Shown here: positions 1 through 9,405 of the stretch, piece by piece | Layout of the letters: each line of letters begins with the position of its first letter | Numbering within the stretch: the stretch's first letter is position 1 | The notes under the pieces: generated by a model | Told to the model about the DNA's origin: nothing | The model's database searches: none | What the model saw: the letters and a program-made list of their open reading frames with translations, nothing else | Source: Bombilactobacillus mellis | GTDB lineage: Bacteria; Bacillota; Bacilli; Lactobacillales; Lactobacillaceae | Direction: 5' to 3' | Assembly: GCF_000967245.1 (NCBI RefSeq) | Contig: NZ_KQ033881.1 | Coordinates: forward strand, 1 to 52,348 | Length of the DNA stretch: 52,348 bases | Translations under genes and position numbers: made by a program

Positions 1-18
1 AAGTTCGCACTTCTTACC

Positions 19-58
19 AGCGTCTGGCGCTCTTGCCGGACGCTGTTTTTCTTTTTTT
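19..58 (+). terminator. Rho-independent terminator of a gene left of the window
   Basis: AGCGTCTGGC at 19-28 pairs with GCCGGACGCT at 35-44 across a 6-nt loop, followed by a T-rich run from 46. The gene it ends lies outside the window. The T/C-rich tract continues to about position 132. Confidence 0.85.
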
Positions 59-154
59 CCTTTATTTCTTTTTTCCTTTCTTTTCCCTTTTTTCAGTTGT
101 TTTTCTTACTTTTCTTGTTGTTTTACTTTTTAGCTTTCTGACTTCTGTCTTGAT

Positions 155-1102
155 TTAGGACAGTAACTTTTGCGCCGTTTGGATGTCCGTAATTAGGACA
201 TTGGGATATCCTCCCACTAAAGCCGCTTGTATCGCTGGCACTTTCTGCAGGCCTCCCGCCACCAAAATCGAGTACTCCTTCTTTTTTAAAGCTGCTAATT
301 CAATACTAACTGTTCGCTCATTTAATGGTTTATCCGCAATTGTTCCTTTGGCGGTAATAAAACGGGACAACAAATCACCCACGGCTACTTGCTGCAAATG
401 CTTAATCGCCGTTGGTGAAAAATAACCCAAGCGAAACAACATCGCTGAAGGCAAGGTGGTACCGACAGTATAGAGGGCAATATTGGCGGCTTGGCCTTGT
501 TCGAGCACACTTTTAATAAACTGATCCTGTTCGACGAGTTTTTTGGTGGCTACATTATCAAAGATGACCGGCAACGGCAGAATCTGGGCCACGGTTTGAA
601 AGGCTTGGTTAAAGCGGCGGGTAATTTCATAGGCGTAGTTATTTTCCTGGGAATTGACGACGCTGCCTTTTAGTTGGACTAATTGCACCCCTTGAGCCGC
701 ACTGGGCTGCAGGCTACGGGCCACAGCTGCCATCGTTTGCCCCCAACTGATGCCGATAATATCATGATGATGCACAATCCGTTCTAAATATTGGGCGGTT
801 TGCTGACCGAGGCTGGCTAAGATATTGGTCGGATTCGCATTCGTTTGACTGGCAATGAGCACTTCTTTGAGCTGATAGTGCTGGCGCAACTGTTGCTGCA
901 ACAAGGCCACATTTTGAAAGGGGTCTTGGATTTTAATTTCCACCAAATGCTGCTCTTTGGCAAACTGCAATAAGCGCGACACTGTCGGGCGCGACAACTG
1001 CAACTGGCGGGCAATGCTGATTTGACTGACACCATCCAGATAATACAGGCGGCTGACCTGCAAGGCCTGTTTAATTTTTTCGTTCAGGTTATTTTTGGAC
1101 AT
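155..1102 (-). CDS. deoR: SorC-family transcriptional regulator of the deo operon (DeoR-like)
   Basis: A 315-residue protein with an N-terminal helix-turn-helix at about residues 24-50 (IARQLQLSRPTVSRLL), followed by a SorC-type sugar-phosphate-binding domain (GISWGQTMAAVARSL near residue 120). The length fits the SorC family, including Bacillus DeoR. Family members bind a sugar phosphate, for deo operons deoxyribose 5-phosphate, which releases them from DNA. The gene is divergent from deoC with about 100 bp between them, so it probably represses that operon and perhaps itself. The ATG has a GAGG site nine bases upstream. The effector is inferred from context, not read from the sequence. Confidence 0.9.
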   Translation of the reverse strand: MSKNNLNEKIKQALQVSRLYYLDGVSQISIARQLQLSRPTVSRLLQFAKEQHLVEIKIQDPFQNVALLQQQLRQHYQLKEVLIASQTNANPTNILASLGQQTAQYLERIVHHHDIIGISWGQTMAAVARSLQPSAAQGVQLVQLKGSVVNSQENNYAYEITRRFNQAFQTVAQILPLPVIFDNVATKKLVEQDQFIKSVLEQGQAANIALYTVGTTLPSAMLFRLGYFSPTAIKHLQQVAVGDLLSRFITAKGTIADKPLNERTVSIELAALKKKEYSILVAGGLQKVPAIQAALVGGYPNVLITDIQTAQKLLS

Positions 1103-1141
1103 CGTTTTGCCTCAATTCTGAAATTTATTTCAAGTCTATTA

Positions 1142-1174
1142 TTTACATATGTTCATTTTAGTGCTATGATCATA
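1142..1174 (+). promoter_or_regulatory. Promoter and probable DeoR operator of the deo operon
   Basis: A -35 box TTTACA (1142-1147) and a -10 box TATGAT (1165-1170) are separated by 17 bp. The palindrome ACATATGT (1145-1152) overlaps the -35 box and the perfect 10-bp palindrome TATGATCATA (1165-1174) covers the -10 box. TATGTTCAT and TATGATCAT also form a near direct repeat 16 bp apart. A repressor here would block RNA polymerase. Binding by the adjacent SorC-type protein is inferred. Confidence 0.7.
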
Positions 1175-1199
1175 AGTATTGTTGAAAGGGGTTTTATTA

Positions 1200-1865
1200 A
1201 TGGAATTAACAACAGCCGAGTTAGCACGGTATTTAGATCATACTAATTTAAAACCAGATGCAACTCAAGCAGAGATCGAACAAACTTGTCAAGAAGCTAA
1301 GAAATATCAAACGGCTTCTGTCTGTGTGAATGCCCACTGGATCCCACTAGTAAAAGCACAACTAGCGGATTCTCCAGTTAATCCGATTGCTGTAGTCGGC
1401 TTTCCTTTAGGAGCTACCAGTACTGCTGCTAAAGTAGCGGAAGCTCAGGATGCGATGAATGCCGGTGCTGAAGAAATTGATATGGTCATCAATATTGGTG
1501 AATTGCTCAGTAATAATGATACTTTTGTGCAATCCGATATTGCAGCTGTAAGTGCGGCTGTGCATCAAGAAAATAAGCTGTTGAAAGTCATTATTGAAAC
1601 ATCATTTTTGAATAATGATCAAATCGTTAAGGCTTGCCAATTGGCCGAAGCCGCTCAAGCGGACTATGTCAAAACTTCGACTGGTTTTAGCAGTGCCGGC
1701 GCTAAAGTTGAAGATGTTGCCTTAATGCGTAAAACTGTCGGCGATCGTTTAGGTGTCAAAGCTTCCGGTGGTATTCATTCTCGTCAAGAAGCTTTGGACA
1801 TGATTGCAGCTGGGGCCAGCCGTTTAGGGGTTAGTGCCACAGTTAAAATTTTAGAAGAGAACTAG
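1200..1865 (+). CDS. deoC: Deoxyribose-phosphate aldolase
   Basis: Cleaves 2-deoxyribose 5-phosphate to glyceraldehyde 3-phosphate and acetaldehyde, the last step of deoxynucleoside breakdown. The 221-residue class I aldolase shows the Schiff-base lysine in YVKTSTGF (K158), the second lysine in GVKASGG (K187) and the acidic residue in EEIDMVINIG (D94). ATG 1200 was chosen because GAAAGGGG lies nine bases upstream; a TTG at 1179 would place that site inside the gene. It is the first gene of the operon, and deoB follows 22 bp downstream. Confidence 0.96.
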   Translation: MELTTAELARYLDHTNLKPDATQAEIEQTCQEAKKYQTASVCVNAHWIPLVKAQLADSPVNPIAVVGFPLGATSTAAKVAEAQDAMNAGAEEIDMVINIGELLSNNDTFVQSDIAAVSAAVHQENKLLKVIIETSFLNNDQIVKACQLAEAAQADYVKTSTGFSSAGAKVEDVALMRKTVGDRLGVKASGGIHSRQEALDMIAAGASRLGVSATVKILEEN

Positions 1866-1887
1866 GCAAGGAGATTAAGAGTTAAAG

Positions 1888-3078
1888 ATGGCAAAATATA
1901 AGCGTATTTTTGGAATCGTGATGGATTCTGTCGGTACCGGTTCCGCTCCCGATGCCGACCAATTTGATAATGTGGGTGCTGATACCTTAGGTCATATTGG
2001 TGAATTTTACAAGGGAGAATTACATTTGCCGGCCTTACAAAAGTTGGGTATTTCCAATTTGCGGGAACAGGAAATTCTGGGTGTGCCTAAAATTGAGATC
2101 CAACAAGGCTATTATAGTAAAATGCAGGAAATTTCTGTAGGTAAAGATAGTATGGATGGCCACTGGGAAATGATGGAATTGCCAGTGAAGCAGCCGTTGA
2201 ATCATTTTCCTAATGGTTTTCCGGAAGACTTACTCCAAAAGATTTCCGAATTTTCCGGACGCAAGATTGTGGGTAACCGTCCGGAATCCGGTACCAAGAT
2301 CATCCAAGAATTGGGTGAACACCAAATGGCTACCGGCGATCTCATCATTTATACTTCCGGCGATTCAGTTTTACAAATTGCAGCGCATGAAGATGTAATT
2401 CCTGTTAAAGAATTATATCGGATTTGTGAATATGCCCGCAGTTTGGTCAATGGTCCGGAATATGTTATGGGCCGAGTTATTGCTCGTCCTTATGTGGGAC
2501 CGGATAAAGACCACTTTACCCGGACCGCTAATCGCCATGACTTTTCCTTAAGTCCTACTGGTCCAACAGTTTTAGACCACTTACAAAAGAGCGGTCTGCA
2601 TACTGTGGGTGTCGGTAAGATTAATGATATTTTCTCTGGTCAGGGAATTGCTGAAGGCTACCATAATGAAAGTAATATGGACGGAATGGATCATGTCGAC
2701 CACGTTATGCAAGAAGACTTTACCGGTTTTTGCTTTGTGAACTTGGTTGACTTTGATGCCATGTACGGTCATCGTCGTAATCCGGAAGGTTACGGTCAAG
2801 CCTTGATGGAATTGGATCAACGTTTGGGTCAAGTAGTAGCCAACATGCGTGATGATGACTTGTTAATGATTACCGCTGATCATGGTAACGATCCTTGTTA
2901 TAAGGGTAGTGATCATACCCGTGAATACGTACCCCTTTTAGCTTACTCTCCAAGTATGCAGGGTAGCGGTCAATTACCAACACGTCAAACTTTCGCTGAT
3001 TTTGGAGCTACAATCTTAGACAACTTTGGTGTGGCCGGCAACGGCGTAGGAACCAGCTTTTTGTCTGATTTGCAGTAA
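1888..3078 (+). CDS. deoB: Phosphopentomutase
   Basis: Interconverts (deoxy)ribose 1-phosphate and 5-phosphate, linking the phosphorylases to DeoC. The 396 residues are full length for this member of the alkaline-phosphatase superfamily. Metal-binding motifs are visible at [12 protein letters not shown] near the N-terminus, in [16 protein letters not shown], and in ITADHGNDP followed by [18 protein letters not shown] lies 14 bases before the ATG, a slightly long spacing. The gene sits between deoC and pdp, as expected for the pathway. Confidence 0.97.
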   Translation: MAKYKRIFGIVMDSVGTGSAPDADQFDNVGADTLGHIGEFYKGELHLPALQKLGISNLREQEILGVPKIEIQQGYYSKMQEISVGKDSMDGHWEMMELPVKQPLNHFPNGFPEDLLQKISEFSGRKIVGNRPESGTKIIQELGEHQMATGDLIIYTSGDSVLQIAAHEDVIPVKELYRICEYARSLVNGPEYVMGRVIARPYVGPDKDHFTRTANRHDFSLSPTGPTVLDHLQKSGLHTVGVGKINDIFSGQGIAEGYHNESNMDGMDHVDHVMQEDFTGFCFVNLVDFDAMYGHRRNPEGYGQALMELDQRLGQVVANMRDDDLLMITADHGNDPCYKGSDHTREYVPLLAYSPSMQGSGQLPTRQTFADFGATILDNFGVAGNGVGTSFLSDLQ

Positions 3079-3114
3079 GTGTGATTGGAATTAATTAACT
3101 GAGGTGATATAACA

Positions 3115-4413
3115 ATGCGAATGTTAGATATCATCGATAAAAAGCGCAATGGCGGCGAGCTAACGGCAACCGAAATTGCCTTTTTTATTGATGGCGTAGT
3201 TAACAAAACTATTCCTGATTACCAAATCAGTGCCTTACTAATGGCGATTTATTTTCAGGATATGACAGCCGCCGAACGCAAGACTTTAACCATGAAGATG
3301 ATGGAATCCGGTGATCGGGTTGATTTATCAGCTGTTCCGGGAATTAAAGTAGATAAGCATTCTACCGGCGGTGTGGGCGATAAGGTTAGTTTGCCGCTGG
3401 CAGCAATGGTAGCTGCTGTCGGCATTCCGGTACCGATGATTTCTGGCCGTGGTCTGGGTCATACTGGCGGTACTTTAGATAAACTGGAAGCCATTCCAGG
3501 CCTGCAAGTGGAAATTAGTGAACAAGATTTTGTGAAGCAAGTGACCGAACAAGGTTTGGCCATTATTGGTGCTACCGGTGATATTGCTCCGGCAGATAAA
3601 AAAATCTACGCTTTGCGGGATGTAACCGATACTGTGGATTCCTTGCCGTTGATTGCCAGTTCCATTATGAGTAAGAAAATTGCTTCCGGAACGGATGCTT
3701 TAGTTATTGATGTCAAAACCGGTGCCGGTGCCTTTATGAAAACTCAAGAACAAGCTGCTGCTTTAGCGCGGGCTTTGGTAGATATTGGTCAAAGTGTCGG
3801 AATGCAGTGTATTGCTGTTATTACCGATATGAACCAGCCTTTAGGTCATAAGATTGGGAATACTTTAGAAATTGAAGAAGCTATTGACTTGCTGAAAGGT
3901 CAAGGACCAGCCGACCTTGAAGAAATCACTTTGACTTTAGGCAGTTATATGGTAGTGCTGGGACAAAAGGCTCCTGATGTAGCCACTGCTAAGAAAATGC
4001 TGCAGGAAACTATTACTTCTGGTGCTGCTTTAGAGCGTTTTCGGGCGATGATTGCCGCTCAAGGCGGAGATCCGCGCGTTGTGGATGATTACAGTTTAAT
4101 GCCACATGCTCAATATCAAATTGAATTTCCTGCCGCAAAGTCCGGTGTCGTTACGCAGATGGCTGCTGATGAAGTCGGAATTGCCAGCATGTTATTAGGC
4201 GGCGGCCGGCAACAAGCCAGCGATCAGTTGGACTATGCCGTGGGGATTGATGTCCACAAAAAATTAGGTGACCCTGTCCAAGCTGGCGAGTCCTTATTGA
4301 CTATTCACAGTAATCAAGCCGATATTAGTGAAGTGCAGGCCTTATTGGCTGCCAATATTACTATTGGCGAGCACGCCCAAGTACCACCCCGAATTTATCA
4401 AGTAATTAAATAA
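3115..4413 (+). CDS. pdp: Pyrimidine-nucleoside phosphorylase
   Basis: Phosphorolyses thymidine, deoxyuridine and uridine to free base and pentose 1-phosphate. The 432-residue protein carries the thymidine/pyrimidine phosphorylase signature around residues 80-120 ([31 protein letters not shown]) and the C-terminal alpha/beta domain. GAGGTGAT precedes the ATG. Gram-positive enzymes of this type usually accept both uridine and thymidine, so Pdp is used here rather than DeoA; the sequence alone does not settle the specificity. Confidence 0.95.
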   Translation: MRMLDIIDKKRNGGELTATEIAFFIDGVVNKTIPDYQISALLMAIYFQDMTAAERKTLTMKMMESGDRVDLSAVPGIKVDKHSTGGVGDKVSLPLAAMVAAVGIPVPMISGRGLGHTGGTLDKLEAIPGLQVEISEQDFVKQVTEQGLAIIGATGDIAPADKKIYALRDVTDTVDSLPLIASSIMSKKIASGTDALVIDVKTGAGAFMKTQEQAAALARALVDIGQSVGMQCIAVITDMNQPLGHKIGNTLEIEEAIDLLKGQGPADLEEITLTLGSYMVVLGQKAPDVATAKKMLQETITSGAALERFRAMIAAQGGDPRVVDDYSLMPHAQYQIEFPAAKSGVVTQMAADEVGIASMLLGGGRQQASDQLDYAVGIDVHKKLGDPVQAGESLLTIHSNQADISEVQALLAANITIGEHAQVPPRIYQVIK

Positions 4414-4436
4414 TAATTAATAAAGGAGTTCGACAA

Positions 4437-5150
4437 GTGAGTACACATATTGAAGCACAAACCGGAGATATTGCCTCCACCGTTTTATTGCCTGGTGATC
4501 CTTTACGGGCCCAATATATTGCAGAAAATTTTTTGGAAAATCCTACCCGTTATAATACCGTGCGTAATGCTTTTGGTTATACCGGTAAGTATCAAGGACA
4601 AGATGTTTCAGTGCAGGCTACCGGTATGGGAATTCCTTCGATTTCCATTTATGCTACCGAATTAATCCAAGAATATGGCGTTAAAAAATTACTCCGCGTA
4701 GGTACTTGCGGCGGAATGAGTCCTGATATTAAAGTGCGTGACGTCGTTATTGCCCAAAGTGCCACCACTGATTCTTCAATTATTCAAAATACTTTTGGTA
4801 GTGGGATCTATTATGCACCTACCGCTGACTTTTCGATGTTAATGGCCGCTTATCAAGCTAGTCAAAAGTTGGATATTCCGGCTAAAGTCGGTAATATTTT
4901 GTCCGAAGACCGTTTCTATAATGATGAAATTGATCGGCAAAAATTAATTGATTACGGCATTTTAGGTTCCGAAATGGAAACAGCAGCTTTATATTTATTA
5001 GCGGCTAAATATCATGTCCAAGCTTTAGGAGTATTGACTATTAGTAACCATATCATGACCGGGGAAGAAACTACGGCTCAAGAACGGGAAACCTCCTTTA
5101 ACGATATGATCAAGGTAGCTTTGGAGACAGCTATCAGCACCGAGCAATAG
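4437..5150 (+). CDS. deoD: Purine-nucleoside phosphorylase, DeoD type
   Basis: Phosphorolyses purine (deoxy)nucleosides to the base and pentose 1-phosphate. The 237-residue protein matches the hexameric DeoD family: N-terminal VLLPGDPLRAQYIAE, the phosphate-binding region around RVGTCGG, and SEMETAALY in the base/ribose site. The start is GTG, with AAAGGAG nine bases upstream; the first methionine lies far inside the protein. It lies 23 bp after pdp in the same operon. Confidence 0.96.
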   Translation: MSTHIEAQTGDIASTVLLPGDPLRAQYIAENFLENPTRYNTVRNAFGYTGKYQGQDVSVQATGMGIPSISIYATELIQEYGVKKLLRVGTCGGMSPDIKVRDVVIAQSATTDSSIIQNTFGSGIYYAPTADFSMLMAAYQASQKLDIPAKVGNILSEDRFYNDEIDRQKLIDYGILGSEMETAALYLLAAKYHVQALGVLTISNHIMTGEETTAQERETSFNDMIKVALETAISTEQ

Positions 5151-5167
5151 AGGAGGCAGGTGTCAGT

Positions 5168-6373
5168 ATGTATTTAGTAGTTAACCTCATCGGCATTGCC
5201 GTCTTTATTGGGATTGCTTTCTTGTTTTCTAAGAATCGGGCGGCTATTAAATGGCGGTCTATCGGGGTGATGGTCGTTATTAATGCCATTTTGGCTTGGT
5301 TCTTAACTGATTTTTCTGTCGGCCGCGCTATTGTCAAAGCAGCAGCTGATGGTTTTAATGCCTTAATCGATGTCTCCTATACAGGGATTGCCTTTGCTTT
5401 TCCGAGTATGGTTCATGTCAAAAATATGGACTTTGTTATTAGTTCTTTAATGCCGATTTTAATGATTGTCCCGATGTTTGATATTTTAACCTATATCGGG
5501 GTTTTACCCTGGATCATTAAATGGGTGGGACACGGTTTAGCCAAAATTACAGGTCAGCCGAAATTTGAATCATTCTTTGCAGTCGAAATGATGTTTTTGG
5601 GTAATACCGAATCTCTGGCAGTTTCGAGTTTACAGCTGAAGAAAATGAATAAAGAACGGGATTTGACGTTAGCAATGATGTCCATGTCTTGTGTGACCGC
5701 CTCCATTTTGGGTGCTTATACCCAAATGATGCCGGCCCAATTTATTTTAACGGCTATTCCCATTAATATTATTGATGCCATTATTGTGACGAACATCTTA
5801 AATCCGATTCAGGTTCCGGAAGCAGAAGATGTGATTGTGACCTTGGAAGATGAGAGCCCCGAAAGTAAACGGGAACCTTTCTTTTCGTTTTTAGGGGATT
5901 CCATTTTGAATGCCGGCCGCTTAATTTTGATTATTACTGCGAATGTGGTTGCATTTGTCGCTTTAGCGGCTTTGATTGACAAAATCTTAGCTTGTGTGCA
6001 TCCTTGGCTGAGTCTCGAGCATGTTTTAGGAATCGTGATGTTTCCTTTTGCTTGGCTGTTAGGACTTAATCCGGGAGATGCTTTCCAGTTGGCCCAATAT
6101 ATGGGTACTAAGATTGTAACTAACGAATTTGTCGTAATGGGACAAATTACCCATACTGTCAAAGATTTATTGCCGCATTATCAAGCAGTTTTAACCGTCT
6201 TTTTAACTTCTTTTGCCAACTTCTCTACGATTGGTATGGTCATTGGGGCCTTTAAAGGGATTGTTAATAAAGAAAAGAATGATTACGTTTCAAGTAATGT
6301 GGGCTTAATGCTCTTATCGGGAATTTTAGTTTCCTTACTTTCAGCAGGCTTTGTCGGCTTGTTTGTTTGGTAA
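5168..6373 (+). CDS. nupC: Concentrative nucleoside transporter, NupC/CNT family
   Basis: An integral membrane nucleoside/cation symporter of 401 residues, about the usual bacterial CNT length. It has the N-terminal three-helix region, the CNT gate region (GFNALIDVSYTGIAFAFPS), the conserved EMMFLGNTESLAV and, in the C-terminal half, NEFVVMGQI and SFANFSTIGM. GAGGAGG precedes the ATG, 17 bp after deoD. Its position inside the deo operon supports import of nucleosides for the phosphorylases. Confidence 0.94.
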   Translation: MYLVVNLIGIAVFIGIAFLFSKNRAAIKWRSIGVMVVINAILAWFLTDFSVGRAIVKAAADGFNALIDVSYTGIAFAFPSMVHVKNMDFVISSLMPILMIVPMFDILTYIGVLPWIIKWVGHGLAKITGQPKFESFFAVEMMFLGNTESLAVSSLQLKKMNKERDLTLAMMSMSCVTASILGAYTQMMPAQFILTAIPINIIDAIIVTNILNPIQVPEAEDVIVTLEDESPESKREPFFSFLGDSILNAGRLILIITANVVAFVALAALIDKILACVHPWLSLEHVLGIVMFPFAWLLGLNPGDAFQLAQYMGTKIVTNEFVVMGQITHTVKDLLPHYQAVLTVFLTSFANFSTIGMVIGAFKGIVNKEKNDYVSSNVGLMLLSGILVSLLSAGFVGLFVW

Positions 6374-6398
6374 AGTTTAATGAAGGTGTGAGTAGTAG

Positions 6399-7703
6399 TT
6401 GCAGGCGTTTTTAAGTAAATTTAATAAAGTCAAAAAACTTAATTCTTCTGCGGACCAAGATTTAAAAAAACAAATTTTGGCCGGAGTAACCAGTTTTTTT
6501 GCGATTTCCTATATCATTATCGTCAATCCGATGATCTTAAAGGATGCCGGAATACCCTTTAATTTGAGTATTTTCGCGACGATTATGATTTCTGTTGTCG
6601 GCTGTTTAATTATGGCCTTGTGGGGCAAGGCCCCGATTATTTTGACTCCGGGAATGGGAGTTAATGCATTTTTCACTTACACCTTAGTGGTTTCGATGAA
6701 ATTTTCGTGGCAGACTGCTATTGCTGTATCTTTAGTCAGCAGTTTGTTGTATTTAGTGATTGCTTTTTCTTCACTAAGTGATATTTTGGCCCGTAGTATT
6801 CCGCCGGTTTTAAAAACCGGGATTACGGTAGGGATTGGGATGTTCTTAGTGGAACTCGGTTTAGAAAAAGCCGGGTTGATTGTGGCCGGACATAACGGGT
6901 CCTTGTTGGCCCTGGGTTCTTTAAGATCACCGGCAACGCTGTTAGCGGTGTTTGGCCTGGTTTTAACGATCATTTTATTTTTGTTAAAGGTTCCGGGTGA
7001 TTTCATTATTGGGATTGCTGTGACTAGTATTGTCGGCTTCTTTTGCCATATTCAAGGTCAAGCCACCAGTGTGCAATTAAGTCAGATTTCGCAATGGGGC
7101 AAAATCTTTAATCAAGGCGATTTTCACAATATCGGTCAAGTACAATTCTGGTTGGCAGTCTTTTCGATGACCATGATTTTAGTTTTTGAATCGATGGGAT
7201 TATTAGAAAGTATTATGCCGGATAAGTCCCGTTTTAAAGCCGGTTTTCAAAGTAGTGCCTTAACGTGCTTTTTGTCGGGAATTTTCGGTACCAGTCCGAC
7301 CGTAGCGGCGGCTGAAAGTGCTGCCGGAATCGAAAGTGGCGGCAAAAACGGGATTGTAGCCTTAGTAGCAAGTGGCTTATTTGCGGCTTCCTTGTTTTTG
7401 GTCGGCTTTCTCAAATATGTTCCCCAAGTAGCTATTGCTCCGGTAATCATTATTACCGGGGCGACGATGATGCAAAACCTGCGTTTTATTAACCTGCAAG
7501 ACTTTAGTGATTGGTTTCCAGCCTTTTTGATTATTGTCTTAATCCCTTTAACTGGAAGTATTGCGACTGGTTTATCTTTCGGTTTTGTGAGTTATCCTTT
7601 AGCTAAAGTGGTCGTGCGCCAAGCACACAAAGTAACTCCTACCATGTGGATTATTAGTGGGATGTTTCTCTTGAATTTAATTTGTACAGCCTTTATTGGC
7701 TAA
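6399..7703 (+). CDS. NCS2-family guanine/hypoxanthine permease
   Basis: A 434-residue membrane protein of the AzgA/PbuG branch of the NCS2 purine transporters. Signature regions are SYIIIVNPMILKDAGIP, LTPGMGVNAFF, and GTSPTVAAAESAAGIESGGKNG in the substrate/cation site. The start is TTG at 6399: a stop codon lies immediately upstream, GAAGGTG is well placed, and the first internal methionine would remove the first helix. As the last gene of the deo operon it probably moves the purine bases released by DeoD. The 60-bp terminator repeat begins at its last codon. Confidence 0.9.
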   Translation: MQAFLSKFNKVKKLNSSADQDLKKQILAGVTSFFAISYIIIVNPMILKDAGIPFNLSIFATIMISVVGCLIMALWGKAPIILTPGMGVNAFFTYTLVVSMKFSWQTAIAVSLVSSLLYLVIAFSSLSDILARSIPPVLKTGITVGIGMFLVELGLEKAGLIVAGHNGSLLALGSLRSPATLLAVFGLVLTIILFLLKVPGDFIIGIAVTSIVGFFCHIQGQATSVQLSQISQWGKIFNQGDFHNIGQVQFWLAVFSMTMILVFESMGLLESIMPDKSRFKAGFQSSALTCFLSGIFGTSPTVAAAESAAGIESGGKNGIVALVASGLFAASLFLVGFLKYVPQVAIAPVIIITGATMMQNLRFINLQDFSDWFPAFLIIVLIPLTGSIATGLSFGFVSYPLAKVVVRQAHKVTPTMWIISGMFLLNLICTAFIG

Positions 7704-7757
7704 AAAAATAAGAATCAAGCTGTGTTTAGACAGTTTGATTCTTATTTTAGTTACATA
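7698..7757. repeat. 60-bp direct repeat, copy 1, containing a bidirectional terminator
   Basis: Identical over 60 bases to 13291-13350. It starts at the final codon of the purine permease. It contains a long hairpin, ATAAGAATCAAGCTGT pairing with ACAGTTTGATTCTTAT, flanked by A and T runs, so it should terminate transcription from either side. The two copies flank the ABC/two-component cassette in direct orientation. Confidence 0.9.
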
Positions 7758-7766
7758 AGCTGAAAG

Positions 7767-7803
7767 TAGTCGCGCCATAAAAATTATCAGCGGCTATTTT
7801 TTT
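7767..7803 (+). terminator. Second terminator-like hairpin upstream of cassette 1
   Basis: TAGTCGC (7767-7773) pairs with GCGGCTA (7790-7796), one G-U pair, followed by seven T. It lies just beyond the 60-bp repeat and ahead of the cassette promoter region, insulating the cassette from the deo operon. Confidence 0.65.
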
Positions 7804-7840
7804 ATGTTTTCCTAAAGCAAAAATTGGATCACGTCCGGCA

Positions 7841-7870
7841 ACTGGGGAAGAAAAAACTACTGGTGGGGAA
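7841..7870 (+). promoter_or_regulatory. Tandem direct repeats spaced 21 bp, possible LytTR-regulator site
   Basis: TGGGGAA occurs at 7843-7849 and again at 7864-7870, exactly 21 bp apart on the same strand, 58 bp before the first cassette gene. Regulators with LytTR domains (AgrA, ComE, PlnC types) typically bind two direct repeats with a period near 21 bp, and this cassette encodes one. I see no convincing -10 box after it. Confidence 0.4.
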
Positions 7871-7928
7871 AGATCAGTTTATTTTTAAGGTTGAAAGGTT
7901 AACAATAAAAAAGGAAAGTGAGGTTTAT

Positions 7929-8648
7929 ATGTGGCGCTTAGTCCAACTATATTTTAGACGTGCTGGTTTCAGGAAATTGGTTCTCTATTTATCAGCTCTG
8001 TTTCTGGCGGCGACTTTTATTACTAGCATTATTCTCAGTGGCCTGTGGCGGGATAATAAATTAAGCAGCATTCTACCTGCCCAATTTAATAAGACTAGTC
8101 CAGCTATTCAAGCCAGTATGGTCTTTTATTATTTTGAGACCTTATTTATGCGAGCCGGAATTATCTTATTAGAAGGTTTTTTAAGTTATCAAATAATTGC
8201 CCGCGCTTTTGAAGATCGGACAATTGCTCAACTGCTTACTTATCCTATTTCTAGAACTAAAGTTTATTTAGGTATGTTATTTGCCATTTTTCTGATTTCA
8301 GGACTCGTCTTATTGATACTGCATTTGTTAGTAATAATTATATTTTATCTAATGCTTAAAAATTTCCGGTTATTAAACTTGGACACTTTCTTGTTCAAAG
8401 ATTTGGTTTTGGATCTGGGCTTTATTTTGGCGGGTTTATTGTCCGGTGTAGTGGCCATGTTCAAAAACAAAGTCGGCTACATTATCGGCAATGCTATTTT
8501 TCTGTGTGTTATTTTGGGCAACGCCACTGTTTCTACCTATAAAAATCAAAATAATAATTATTTGTTCTGGGCTTTGCTAATAATAGCACTGATTACTCTC
8601 AGCGGCAGTTTTTTGGCGCTCAAAAAGTTTAATCATCTGAATATTTAA
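7929..8648 (+). CDS. ABC-2 type transporter permease
   Basis: A 239-residue hydrophobic protein with about six predicted membrane segments, for example LVLYLSALFLAATFITSIIL near the N-terminus and LISGLVLLILHLLVIIIFYL in the middle. It also has the motif RTIAQLLTYPISRTKVYLG, typical of ABC-2 permeases between the second and third helices. ATG 7929 was chosen because GGAAAGTGAGG lies just upstream; the 35 extra residues of a longer reading are charged and lack a ribosome site. It should pair with the ATPase that follows. The substrate is unknown, and the linked kinase and regulator suggest a peptide. Confidence 0.8.
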   Translation: MWRLVQLYFRRAGFRKLVLYLSALFLAATFITSIILSGLWRDNKLSSILPAQFNKTSPAIQASMVFYYFETLFMRAGIILLEGFLSYQIIARAFEDRTIAQLLTYPISRTKVYLGMLFAIFLISGLVLLILHLLVIIIFYLMLKNFRLLNLDTFLFKDLVLDLGFILAGLLSGVVAMFKNKVGYIIGNAIFLCVILGNATVSTYKNQNNNYLFWALLIIALITLSGSFLALKKFNHLNI

Positions 8649-8667
8649 CAGCTGAGCTGCTCAGCTG
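8649..8667. other. Perfect intercistronic inverted repeat
   Basis: CAGCTGAGC and GCTCAGCTG are separated by one base, immediately after the permease stop and before the ATPase ribosome site. There is no T run after it, so it looks like an mRNA processing or stability hairpin rather than a terminator. Confidence 0.7.
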
Positions 8668-8687
8668 AAAAAATGGGAGGATTGATC

Positions 8688-9374
8688 GTGCAATCAAATC
8701 ATATTATTTTAAAAATTTGTCATCTGTCGCAATCTCTAAATAATAATCTGATTTTAAAGGATGTTAATCTGAATTTTCAAAGCAGTAAAATTTATGGATT
8801 AGTCGGGACTAATGGTTCCGGAAAAACGACCTTAATGAAAAGTATTTTAGGACTTAATTATGTGGATAGCGGCCAGATCATTTTTAAGGAGATCAATATT
8901 GAAAATGGCCAGCATGAAATTCAAAGAGCCCAGATAGGAAGTTTAATTGAAGAACCGCTTTTTCCAAATAACTATACTGTGCAGCAAGTATTAGCTGAAC
9001 AACAAGCGTTGCTGAAGGTCAAAGTTACTAGAAATTATTTAGATAAGCTGCTGTTGTTACTGGGATTAAATCGAAAATTAGAAACAAAAGTAAAAAATTT
9101 ATCTCTGGGTTGGCGAAAAAAACTGGGAATTCTGCGCGCAATTTGTAATTTCCCGCAATTATTACTCTTAGATGAACCCTTTAATGGATTAGATCGCTTA
9201 TCCGTTCACCAAGTTGAAGAGATATTAACATTTTTAGCGCAACAAAATACCTGTATAGTTATTGCCAGCCACCTCATTCAACAATTACAAGAGCTGGGGG
9301 CTGAATTGTATTGGGTAAAAAATCAGCAAATCACACTTCTTAGAAGAGCAGATAAGCGTCTGGCAGACTATTAA
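8688..9374 (+). CDS. ABC transporter ATP-binding protein
   Basis: A 228-residue ABC ATPase. Walker A is GTNGSGKTT near residue 40, the signature is a relaxed LSLGWRKKLG, Walker B is LLLLDEPFNGLD, and the switch histidine lies in IVIASHLIQQL. GTG 8688 is preferred because GGGAGG lies eight bases upstream; an in-frame ATG at 8673 has no ribosome site and overlaps the hairpin end. It should power the permease encoded upstream. Confidence 0.88.
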   Translation: MQSNHIILKICHLSQSLNNNLILKDVNLNFQSSKIYGLVGTNGSGKTTLMKSILGLNYVDSGQIIFKEINIENGQHEIQRAQIGSLIEEPLFPNNYTVQQVLAEQQALLKVKVTRNYLDKLLLLLGLNRKLETKVKNLSLGWRKKLGILRAICNFPQLLLLDEPFNGLDRLSVHQVEEILTFLAQQNTCIVIASHLIQQLQELGAELYWVKNQQITLLRRADKRLADY

Positions 9375-9405
9375 TTTAAAACATTTCAATAAAGGAAGAC
9401 GAAAT

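Noticed and set aside
5809-6162. Minus-strand ORF of 117 codons inside nupC
   Set aside because: It lies wholly within a well-supported transporter gene on the other strand and shows no family features.
6677-7006. Minus-strand ORF of 109 codons inside the purine permease
   Set aside because: Shadow of the permease coding sequence; no ribosome site.
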